A stretch of DNA of 64,000 bases. Source: Spirodela intermedia. Lineage: Eukaryota > Streptophyta > Magnoliopsida > Alismatales > Araceae. Positions 1 through 10,036 of the stretch are shown here, piece after piece. The stretch is taken from positions 4,581,501-4,645,500 of the forward strand of contig LR746268.1 of the NCBI GenBank assembly GCA_902729315.2, given 5' to 3'. Position 1 is the first letter of the stretch, and every line of letters starts with the position of its first letter. The notes beneath the pieces are model-generated. The model was not told the origin of the DNA. It ran no database searches and saw only the letters and a list, made by a program, of their open reading frames with translations. The position numbers were made by a program, and so were the translations under genes.

Positions 1-399
1 AATACTGGAAAGGTTTATTAGACACCAATATAAATACCGGCATACTACCTTGAGAAGGGCTAAGTCAATTTTTCCCTTTCCTACTTCTGATGATCTTGTA
101 ACAATCCAACATAGACCAAAAAGTGATGATTAGTCCTTGGATCTAGGCAAATGACAATACAACAAAGAAAAACCAAAATATGTTGTTGTCTCCATCAACA
201 TTCAACAATAATGTTTTTATTAGTCTTTTCAACTTTGTATCTAGAGAAAGAGGGCAAAAAGCACATGACAATGATCATAGTATGGTCTAGGGTTTATATT
301 CAAACCCTAGACCATAACATAAAGGGTCGTAGCATTAGTTTGGTCACTAGAATGGGCCATAATGAAAGGGGCCAATTCAAGGGCCCACTATATTTAACA
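1..399 (-). repeat. Probable 3' LTR (part) of the minus-strand copia relic
   Basis: On the minus strand the polypurine tract (400-412, complement of cccctcctcaaac) is followed directly by TGTTAAATATAG, the usual way a copia 3' LTR starts. The far end of the LTR is not identified because no second copy is present in the window to align. The short ORF at 151-486 within it looks fortuitous. Confidence 0.55.
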
Positions 400-3300
400 C
401 CCCTCCTCAAACTGGAGCATAGATACCATATGCACCAAGCTTGGTACAAAAAGCTAACACTTAAGGATCAAGAAGCGGTTTGGTGAAAAGGTTTGTAAGT
501 TGGTTTTCAGATGACATTAATAGTAGTAATGAGTTGAGCTTGAATTTTCTCTCAAATAAAATGGTAGTCAACTTTGATGTATTTTGTGTGCTCATGGAAA
601 ATAAGGTTCGATGCAATATGCATGGCAACTTGATTGTCACATCAAAGTTCTATAGGACCTAGAGGAAGAAACTTGAAGTCCTCAAGAAAATGGTGAATCC
701 AAATGAGTTCACATGTGGTATGTGCTGTAGCCTTGTACTCAAACTCTACAATAGATCGTGAGACCACTAAAAGGTTTATTAGACACTAATGACAAGTTGT
801 AGATCTCCTGTCGATACTGCTTCCAATTCAATTAGCATCACGAAAATCTTGGATGTTCAGATAAGGTATCCACTATGATGTTGATCCATAAAATGATTTA
901 CAACACATAGAAAATGAGATGTTTGGCCAAGTGACAGTCAAGTAGAGGACTTTGTCAACTAGGTGTTGATATTGTCTTAGATTGTCTAATAATTCCTCTT
1001 CTACATGAGACAACTTTAAATGGGGATCCATAGGAGGAGTAGTTGGTTTTGCTTCAATCATACATGTTTCTACAAGTAGATCAGGAGTACACTTTCATTG
1101 GTTGATAATGATCCCTTCCCTAGAATGAGCAACCTCTATCCCAAGGAAGTACTTGAGATTGTTGGGATCCTTAGTGGCAAATTGACTCTACAAAAAGGTG
1201 TTGAGGTGAGATATACCAGCATTATCATTCCTAGTGATAACGATGTTGTTGACATAGACAACTAATAAGATACACCTAGTTGAAGAGTACTGATAAAAGA
1301 CAAAGTGATCAACACCACATCTCTAAAGACCAAACTCACTCAAGGTGTTGCTAAGCCGACTGAATTATGGTCAAGGAGATTACTTCAAACCATAAAGGGA
1401 CTTGTGTAATTGACAAATTATATTAGCCCCCATGTATACTAAATCTTAGAGGTTGTGTCATATATATCTCTTCTTCTATAATGCCATGAAGAAAAACATT
1501 CATTATATCAAGTTGATAGAGAGGCTAAGAGAAGAGAACTACCAAGGTAAACACAATACGAATAGAGGTAATCTTAGCAACAAGATAGAAAGTCTCTAAA
1601 TAATCTTCACCATATACTTAAGTGAAGCCTTTTGCCACCAAATGAGCTTTCAAGAGATTAATTGTACCATCAGGTCCAACTTTAACTGTAAAGACCCATT
1701 TGCAACCAACAATGAACTTTCCTAGAGGATGTGAGATAAGTTCCTAAGTTTGGTTCTTCTCAAGTGCATCCATCTCCTTAATCATAGCGGCACACCATTT
1801 GGGATGACTTAGTACTTCTGAAATAGTCTTAGTAGGATAATGGGATAACGTAGATATAAAAACTAAGTAGGTAGGGGACAAGTGATGATAAAATGCAAAG
1901 TTAGACATAAGATAGCATATACAAGAACTTTTTTCTTTTCATAAGGCGATAGGGAAATCAAGATTATCGGTCACTAATATGCTCGCTTCCAGTTCCTTAG
2001 ACATAGGAAGGATTGGTTGAGATGTAGATGCCTCAAGAGGTGTTGAGAGAGAATTCTGCCACGTGTACACATGTAATTTGAGGACATGTATCTTCCAGCC
2101 AATTATCTAATTGCTCAGAAATCGCACTAGGATTATCTACAAAGATAGACTCTACAATGACTAGTAGAGGTAATGATTCATTTAGAGAATTAGTACATTG
2201 TGACATAGTGGAGAAAGCAGTACTCTTAAATGTCTACGAAGTGAAGGACAATAACACATGTATAATCATTAATATGTAAATCCAAATCTTTTTGAGTATG
2301 AGAGTATCCTAAGAAAACACATTTCAGATACTTATGACCAAGTTTATCTCGACTTATATCATTAATGATGGACAAAATATGTACATCCAAAGATCTTCAA
2401 TGGTACATTGTATAATGAAGTAATAGGATAAAGAATAGAATATGGAGTCTTTTGGTTGACATTTGACTAATTAAGTAGGTGGTAGTAAGAACAGCACTGC
2501 TCCAAAATTCAAGTGGGACATCCATATGTAAACATAATATATGAGCTATTTCAATGATATGAAGATTTTTCTTTTCTACTATTCCATTTTGTTGAGTATG
2601 AGGACATGATGATTGATGAATAATCATATGGGTGGTCAAGTATTGTGTAAAGGATGAACTAAAATACTCTTTTGCATTGTTAGAATGAAGTATTTGAATA
2701 TTCTTGCCAAATTGATTCTTAATTTCAACATGAAATGAGCAAAAATTGAGAAATAACTCTAATCGGTCTTTTATGAGATTCAATTAGGTAACACAAGAGT
2801 GATCATCAATGAAAGTAACAAAATATTTAAAATTAAGTTTAGAAGTAACTTGACTAGGACCCCATACATTGGAATGAAGTAAATCAAAAATAGACTCTAC
2901 TCTTGAAAGAGCCCTTGGGTTGAAGCTTGAATAATGACGTTTACCTAATTGACATGATTCACACTCTAATACTTTTAGATAGACAAATTAGGCATCATCA
3001 ATTTGAGTTTTCTTAAAAATACATTGCCTAGTCGACTATGCAAATGAAGAAGCTTTTTCCTAGTATAGCCTCCATCTTCATATCCTTCGCCAATCCTCCT
3101 CCATGTCTTTAGGTTGTGAATGCAACACAAATTGGGAACGAAGGTTATTATGGCTTGTAGGGATCAAGTGAGTTTATTAATAGAAATAAGATTAAAGGAG
3201 AATTTAAGTCTGTGCAAAACTGATCTAAGAGGAAGGTTGGGGTTAAGATATAAGGACCCTATACGTGTGGTAGGTGTAGTAGAGCCATCTGCTAAGGTGA

Positions 3301-3406
3301 CAGTAGAAAGACCATGATGACTAAAATAGGATATGAAATTATTAGATATACTTGTAATATGATAAGCAGCACTAGAGTCGAGAACCCAACAGGGTGATTC
3401 ACCTCA
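1..3406 (-). mobile_element. Degenerate Ty1/copia retrotransposon (pol relic, minus strand)
   Basis: Read on the minus strand, copia pol domains appear in order, with many stops and frameshifts. A protease/pre-integrase stretch (WVLDSSAAYH-like) lies at about 3150-3390. An integrase core, including an open 128-codon segment at 2397-2783 with an HTQQNGIVEKKN-like motif, follows. Reverse transcriptase lies at about 870-1900 and RNase H with a copia tail at about 410-780. The RT active site reads YVNN instead of YVDD at 1245-1256. A purine tract at 400-412 abuts TGTTA, which marks the start of the 3' LTR. Gag and the 5' LTR are missing: the element breaks at about 3406 where gypsy LTR sequence begins. 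It cannot be autonomous. The outer end of the 3' LTR is not resolved and may lie left of the window. Confidence 0.88.
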
Positions 3407-3530
3407 TATGTTCAAGGGTCCTTAATACTCTACTCATACAATGACCTATCTTCCCCTCTCACACTTTCTTCCCTACCCCTCTGTCCTATGTTTCTATTTT
3501 CGGCTATAAGTCTTCATTGGAACCTTTTCA
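3407..3530 (-). repeat. Gypsy 3' LTR, truncated
   Basis: This matches the outer part of 9451-9782. On the minus strand it starts TGAAAAGG just after a purine tract and after the end of the chromodomain reading frame. It is cut off at the junction with the copia relic, so only about 124 bp of a roughly 330 bp LTR remains. Confidence 0.65.
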
Positions 3531-5167
3531 ATACTTTCCCCTATGATGAGCACATTGTCCTCAAGATTGAAATCTGGATACTAGTGTATGGCTGTGGCCA
3601 GCTCCCATGATGCTTCGAAAATAGACAGATCTATCTGTTGGTCAAGGACCTCAAGACCTATTGGGGTGTATCTTGTGTCAAGGATTGCTTGGGGCTTGAC
3701 ATTTCATCCAAAGTCTACACCTAGAACTGTTGGAAGCGGTTGACTGTGGTCATTACGGCTAAAAGCCCTACACAATTAAGAGACAAGAAATACAAGGTGA
3801 AGAGAAGAAGTGTGGGGAAGGTCCAGATGATAGGCAACCACTCCTATTTTTTTAAATATCTTATATGGGCCAAAGAAGTGTGAAGATGGCTTCTCATTCA
3901 GCTTCTTGGATAATGAAATTGCATTTGGTAAGGCCTAAGATGCAAATACACATTCTCCTTCGTGGAAGTTGACATCCCAACGGTGACGATCTACATGATA
4001 TTTTATATGGACTAGAGCTTTTCAGATATGGTTCTTTAGCATCTGTAGAATTTGATCTTGTTCCTGTAGTAATTTATCTACAGTCATGACAGGTGTATAA
4101 GGTGATCCATAATGAAAATGTCATGTGGATCGTACATTGCTTTGAAGGGTGTGGTCTGAAAATAAGTGTGAAATGAGATATTATAATAGAATTCGGCCCC
4201 ATGAAGCCATCACTCTATGTCTTCAGGTTCTACAATGTGAAGAAGTAGAGGTAATTCTTCAATCTTATGTTGACCACTTCGGTTTGTCCATCTGTTTGGG
4301 GATAGAAAGAGGTGTTGTGTAATAGCTGGGCCCCTTGTAGCTTGAATAAAGATGACCAGAAGATATTTGTGAAAATTTTCTCTTTGTCAAAGATAATTGA
4401 GGAAGGGAGTCATGGAGATGCACAATTTCTCAAGTAAATATCTCAACATCTTTAGCTATAAAGGGGTGCTTCAATGAGAGAAAGTGACCATACTTAATCT
4501 GTCCACTACCACTAAGATGGAATAGTACCTTGTAGATTTAGGAAGTCATTCCACACAATTTAATGAGATATCCTCCCAAATTTGTTATGGGACTGGAGGG
4601 GTTGTAGAAGACATGTTGGAGCTAATTTGATGCTTGTTTTGCTGAGATATAGAGCACTCTGACACATGTTGACGAATCCTCCTTTTCATGTCACTCCAAT
4701 AGAATTGGTGTGAAATTTATTTGTAACACGTGTCCTCTGATGGGGTTGCCATGAAATTCTTTGAGAATAGGTGCAATGAGGTTTGAATCAGATGGAAGCA
4801 CCAAACAATCCTTGTGAAGCAGCAGCCCATGCTTAACTATGTAGTGAGGCCGGAACCCATCTCCTTCCAAAATTGTTTGTCAAATCCCATTTATTTTATG
4901 GTCTGCCTCCACCTTCTTGGTAATGTGCTAGATGTCTCTTATATTGTTTTGAGAGAGAGTAATGATGCATAATTCAGTGATTGCTGGCTGTCAAAAGAGG
5001 GCATCCATTGTGTGGTTATGTGTCCCTACTTTATACTTGATTTTGAAATTATAGCCAATTAAGTTGATCAATAATTTTTGATACTGAAGTGGTACTTGAT
5101 GTTGTTGTAAGAGGTGCTTGAGGCTACTCTGATCCATCTTGATAATGAAATGCCCATAGGGTAAATA

Positions 5168-5420
5168 TGTTGAAATGTAGTATAAATATTACATTAGTAG
5201 TTGGGGTGGGGTGTATCGCATGCTTCACTTAAAGAAGCACGTGAACATCACATGTATGTCTTGGATGTAAGGCTCTACGTCTAGAACCTTCTCCCATGGA
5301 TCTGTTATAAATAACAGACCCCTGCCTCAATGTAAACTGATCTTGAAGTCATTTTTTCCCTCATATGTTTTGAATAGAAGTTCCTTTTTTTCCTTTCAAT
5401 GAACTAGAGGAAATTCAACA
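5168..5420 (+). repeat. Copia 5' LTR
   Basis: It has TGTTG...CAACA inverted ends and 253 bp. It matches 8392-8640 along nearly all its length (ccttctcccatgg-tctgttataaataacagac is shared), with scattered substitutions and an indel block near the 3' end. The shared TATAAATA in ctgttataaataacag is the likely element TATA box. Confidence 0.92.
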
Positions 5421-5432
5421 TGGTATCAGAGC
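5421..5432 (+). other. Primer-binding site (initiator tRNA-Met)
   Basis: TGGTATCAGAGC follows the 5' LTR directly. This is the standard plant copia primer-binding site, complementary to the 3' end of the initiator methionine tRNA. Confidence 0.95.
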
Positions 5433-8391
5433 TAATCCACGTGTGATTACTCCTTTCTTATTATCTCATTTTGTATAAGAGATTTATGTTGTTTATGTGA
5501 GCCTCTTCTTGAGGACTTGGAAGATCAACAACATTCTTTGAGCCCCTTCTCAAGGTGATTATTGATCTTCCTTTGAAGACGTACGAGAATTACATTTTTT
5601 TTGTTCAATAAGCAATTGTTCCTATTCCAATTTGTTGTTTTTCTATATGTTTGAAGGAGGAGGGACCCAGTAGTTGATGTCTCTACCATCATTATGGAAA
5701 TCGTCAAGATTTGATGATTGAACTCCTTGTCATTCCTATTGAATTTAAGTAGACTGAATATAATATCATCTAGTGGTCAAGATATATTAGGGAGGTTCTT
5801 ACTAGGAGAGGGATGCTACATCATCTTGAGAAAACTACACTAGATCCAATGTCAAGGTAATATCAAAAATGGTGCGAGGAGGATGCCTTGATAAAGAAAT
5901 GGATCTGGGGAACAATGATTCCTTAGATCAATAGAGATCTTTTCTTCATGAAAACTGTAAAAGATCTATCGGGAATAGTGAAAAACAATGAGTCACACAT
6001 ATTTGAAATCGAGATAAAATCTTAATCAATTGCTCAAGGTTCAAAATTAGTGATGGAGTACACATGAGAACTTAAAAATTTATGGTAGGAGCTTGATTAT
6101 TATCTTGCTCTTGGGACTGAAGAACCCAAAGAAATTTCTACATCACGAAATTTTATAGAATGAAGGTGGGTCTTTAAATTTTTAGCTGGTTTGAGTCCTT
6201 TTTTTATCATATCAAACAACAAATTCTAGGACGTGAAAGGAGACTAGATCTGAATTAGGTGATATCAATTTTATTGAAAGAAGAGAGTCGTCGAAAATTG
6301 ATGTTGTCTACTCAAGAGTCAGGTAATACATCATTTTTAGCCAAACTAGGACACACTATTAAATCAACATAATATTTGAATCATCAATCATCATCTGTGC
6401 AAGAGAAGAACTAGAAAAACAATTATAGAGATAATCTTTAGTACATTTATTGTAGGAAACACCATCATATTAGGGAGCGATGTTATAAACTCTATGGCAA
6501 ACCACAGAACAATGAGAATCAAGTGAATCAGGTTTCACATGGTGATTGATTCTTCATCCAATCAGAAGTCTGAACAAACAGACCCAAGAAATATTGATTC
6601 AACTTCATCAAACGAAGTAGAGAAACTTCACCTTGAATTAGAGCAAGTGAAGGCAATGGTAACACAATATTCACAACCATCAACAAGTCATCAAATTGGT
6701 GAGTTCCACTCTTCTCTTAGTGTTCGAGCTCCATCCTAAGATATTACTAGATGTTGGGTAATAGATTTCATAGCAATAGATCATATGACAAATTCATCGT
6801 ATCATTTCATTACCTACACCCCATGTTCTAGTGACCGAAAAGTGTCTATTGCTGATGGTACACTTCTTATGGTCACTGGTATTGGAGACCTGACTCTTGA
6901 ACCTTTAGGAATCCTCACCAAAGTTCTCCATGTTTCCAAACTTTTCACCAACCTTATTTCTGTAAAAAGTCTTGTTCAAAACACACATTATTGTGCCTTT
7001 TTTGATGAAGACCTTTGTGTTATTCTTGATAAGGTCCAGAAGCAGAGGATTAGAGTTTCTCAAGAACAAGGAGGACTTTACATCTTGGAGGGATTTAGTT
7101 AAACCTGTCTTGTGGAAACGGATCCATCTCTAAAACATCACAAGGTTAGGCCATCCTTTGTTACTATGAAGAGTTTTCGTCTGTAAAAACACTTAAGTGT
7201 GACATATGTGAACTGTCCAAACATACTCGTGTTTCTTTTCCAATTAGAAATGAAAGGAGTGAGATCCCTTTCTCTTGCATTCATAGCGATGTTTGGGGAC
7301 CATGTCTCAATGTAGATCTACTAGGTAATAGATGGTTTGTTACCATTGTGGATGACTACACTTGTCGCATGTGGGTCTTTCTTCTTAAGCAGAAATTAGA
7401 AGTTTCAATTGCGTTGAAACATTTCCGTGTAATGATCAAAATCTAATTTGAGAATCCTATCAAGAAATTCAGGTCAGATAATGCTAAGGAATACTTTAGC
7501 GATGATCTGAATTCTTTTCTTCAAGCTGAGGGCTACATAAGTCTTCATTTTTTTACACTCCTCAGCAAAATGGATTGACAAAAAGAAAAAATCGACACCT
7601 CTTGGAGGTTACATGATCACTCTTGTTTTAGGTGGGTGCACCCAATTTTTTTTGGGGTGAAGCTCTCTTCCCACTAGAGCCTTGGGTTTCCAAAGTCAAA
7701 TGGAAAAGTTAGCTTCTTATTTCCCTCCTAATCATCTCCATATCTCATTAGAGCCTCGCCTATTTGGACATGTCTCATTCATTACCTAACATCACGTATG
7801 CAGTTAGTCTCTTAAGGTAATTCATACATCAGCCAATTGAATCCTATCTTCATGCTGCATATCAGGTGTTACACTACTTAAAGGGAACTTCTAGAAAAGG
7901 CATTTTCTTCAAACATAGTGATAAAGTAACATTTAGATGTATACTGATGCTAACTACGCTGGTTCTCTTTTAGATTGTCAGTCAACTTCAGGTTTTATGA
8001 AATTTGGTTACTTGGCACAGCAAGAAACAAAATGTTGTTGCTCGCTTAAGTGCAGAAGCAGAATTCAGGACACTTGCGCATCAAATATGTGAACTACTTT
8101 AGGTGAAGATTTTACTCATTGACCTAAATATTCATATGAAACTCTAATGTGACAATAAATCTGTAATTAATCTTGTGTACAATCCTATTCAACATGATAT
8201 CACAAAGCATGTGGAGATAGACCGTCACTTTATCAAGGAAAACTTGGAATCTATAGAAACTTGTATTCCCTACACCTCCACTCAAAATCAACTAACTGAT
8301 TTGTTAATAAAAAGTGTCTCTGCGACTCAACTACAACAAGTGTTCTCCAAGTTGGGAATGGATGATATCTACTCACCAGCTTAAGCAGCTG

Positions 8392-8640
8392 TGTTGAAAT
8401 ACAATATAAATATTGCGTTAGTAGTTGGGGTGAGGTGTATCACGTACTTCACTTAAAGATGCACATGAACATCACCCGTATGTCTCAAGATGTAAGTAAG
8501 GCTGTATGTCTCTAGAACCTTCTCCCATGGGTCTGTTATAAATAACAGACCCATGTCTCAAGAATGAATAGAAGTTCATTCTTTCCTTCTAGAAGGTCTG
8601 TCATTCTTGAAGAAATGAACGAACTAGAGGAAATTCAACA
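8392..8640 (+). repeat. Copia 3' LTR
   Basis: It has TGTTG...CAACA ends and 249 bp, and follows the RNase H stop codon at 8382-8384 by a few bases. The last ~80 bp differ from the 5' LTR by a small rearrangement, which together with many substitutions indicates an old insertion. Confidence 0.92.
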
Positions 8641-9450
8641 ATCACAAATGATGGAGTCTCTATTACTCCATAATCCCACAAAACCCCTTATAGTTCTAGA
8701 CATATTCAATCCAGCTTATATTTCCAACTTGAGGCCCTTGATATAATTGATCTCTATTATCTCGTCTTATATGTCTTTGAGAAAAGCTGATATGACCTCC
8801 TGTATTCAGTCATCATTCCTTCTTGATTGAGCTGCAAAAACTGTTAGCACACATCATTTGAAGAGGATGAGCTAAAACGTATAACTGTTGCGTGAGGTCC
8901 GACCAGTCCTTGAAAGAGTATCATTCTGCTGTCCACATGCACCATGTTAGGACATCGTCTTCCAAACTCAGAGCTGCCTCATCCATCTGTTCATCTGCTG
9001 TGTGCATTTTGAAATATAGTTCAAAACGAAAGATCCACCCCTTCACATTGGCCCTGCTGAAATGGATAAGTTCCCATCGTCTTCCTAGTTTCTGTGCCCC
9101 CCACCCACGTAGGGTTTAAGAGGTGTGCCTGATGTTTCTCCATCTTACAATTCCGTTGCTAAATGAGGAGATTGGTCATGTGCTAGGTCAGCCCGTGGTC
9201 CTTCCTCTGGTCACCCTTTGTCCTGGATCTCACTCCTTTCTTCCACTTGGTTTAATTGTTGGAGTTAACGACCAAACATATGGGAGAATTTCTCCTGTAG
9301 TTTCTGGCTCTCTTCTTGTGATTTTTGTATTTCTTCCTTCAGAACGGTGAGGACAGTTTTGATTCCTTCTCTCGCATTCTCAGCAGATTACATTGGTTAT
9401 CTGAGAACTTTGGCGCCATCTCTCCCTAGTCATCAGCTCTGATGGCAAAA

Positions 9451-9782
9451 TGGTGAGACTCCTTCCTCCAGCTGCCAAGAAAAGGGCTGAGGGGCAGAAA
9501 AAGAGAAGGAAATGGATAGGTATTCAGATGGATCAGATAATAAACAGGATTCCACAGAACCCTAACAGAATCTGGGAAGTAGTTCAAGAAGCTTTCCATT
9601 CCCTCCGCAGCTCAACCGAGCCCTAGAGCCCTCTTCACAAAAAGATGTCCCCCTTGTATGTTCAAGAGTCCTTAATACTCTACCTATACAATGACATATC
9701 TGCTTCTCTCACCCCCTTCCTTCCCTGCCCCTCTGTCTTGTGTTTCTATCTTCAGCTATAAGTTTTCATCAGAACCTTATCA
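9451..9782 (-). repeat. Gypsy 5' LTR
   Basis: The segment starts TGGTGAGACT and ends TTATCA on the plus strand, so it has TG...CA ends. It is followed on the minus strand by two bases plus the degenerate primer-binding site. About 125 bp of its outer part is matched by 3407-3530 (shared landmarks: ttcaag-gtccttaatactcta, cccctctgtc, ctataag). Confidence 0.7.
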
Positions 9783-10036
9783 GAATACTTCAATCAGAAC
9801 TAGCTGGCAATATTTTTCTTTTTTTCTATCAAAAGTACTAGATACGCATGTAAATCGAAATCATCTCCTTGAGATTTGCCATGTCATTAGTTTCTAATCG
9901 ACTCAGAATATGATATCCCTATTGTCATGTTAGTTAGTTTTTATGATGTGAATATTTCCAGATGTGTGCTTCAAGTTCCTGTCTGTTAAGCGTAGTATGT
10001 GATTGCGCCTATTTGTCTCTCCAATATCTGTGACAG
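9783..10036 (+). other. Intron (or broken upstream part) of the acyl-activating enzyme gene
   Basis: AT-rich non-coding DNA lies between the gypsy LTR and the first visible exon. It ends in a pyrimidine-rich acceptor (ctctccaatatctgtgacag). No upstream exon of the enzyme is recognisable here. Confidence 0.6.

Larger units (their letters stand above)
5168..8640 (+). mobile_element. Ty1/copia retrotransposon with two LTRs, internally deleted
   Basis: This is a complete LTR-bounded element. It has a 5' LTR (5168-5420), an initiator-Met primer site directly after it (5421-5432), a gag region at about 5700-6700, a protease/pre-integrase stretch (6745-7102, RCWVIDF...DHMTNSS), an integrase at about 7190-7700 (IHSDVWGP and FRSDNAKEYF motifs), an RNase H end at about 7860-8384 (SAEAEFRTLAHQICELL; DRHFIKENLE) and a 3' LTR (8392-8640). 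Sequence passes from integrase almost directly to the RNase H end, so nearly all reverse transcriptase is missing. Stops and frameshifts interrupt gag and pol. It lies inside the gypsy relic on the opposite strand. No 5-bp target duplication is seen (aaata before, atcac after). Confidence 0.92.
3407..9782 (-). mobile_element. Degenerate Ty3/gypsy retrotransposon (chromodomain-like type), interrupted by a copia element
   Basis: On the minus strand the order is: 5' LTR (9451-9782); a degenerate initiator-Met primer site (9435-9447, TGCCATCAGAGCT); a gag segment at about 8795-9110, recognisable by WIFRFELYFKMH- and LSLEDDVLTW-like motifs; then, beyond the inserted copia element, RNase H end (about 4990-5165), integrase (about 3800-4960), and a chromodomain-like tail (about 3540-3700, LDTRYTPIGLEVL and FEASWELA motifs). 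A purine tract (3531-3542) and a truncated 3' LTR (3407-3530) close it. The protease, reverse transcriptase and part of RNase H expected between gag and integrase are absent. Stops and frameshifts occur throughout, so the element is dead. Confidence 0.85.

Noticed and set aside
8564-8746. 60-codon frame overlapping the copia 3' LTR end
   Set aside because: It crosses the LTR boundary into gypsy DNA, so it is a chance frame.
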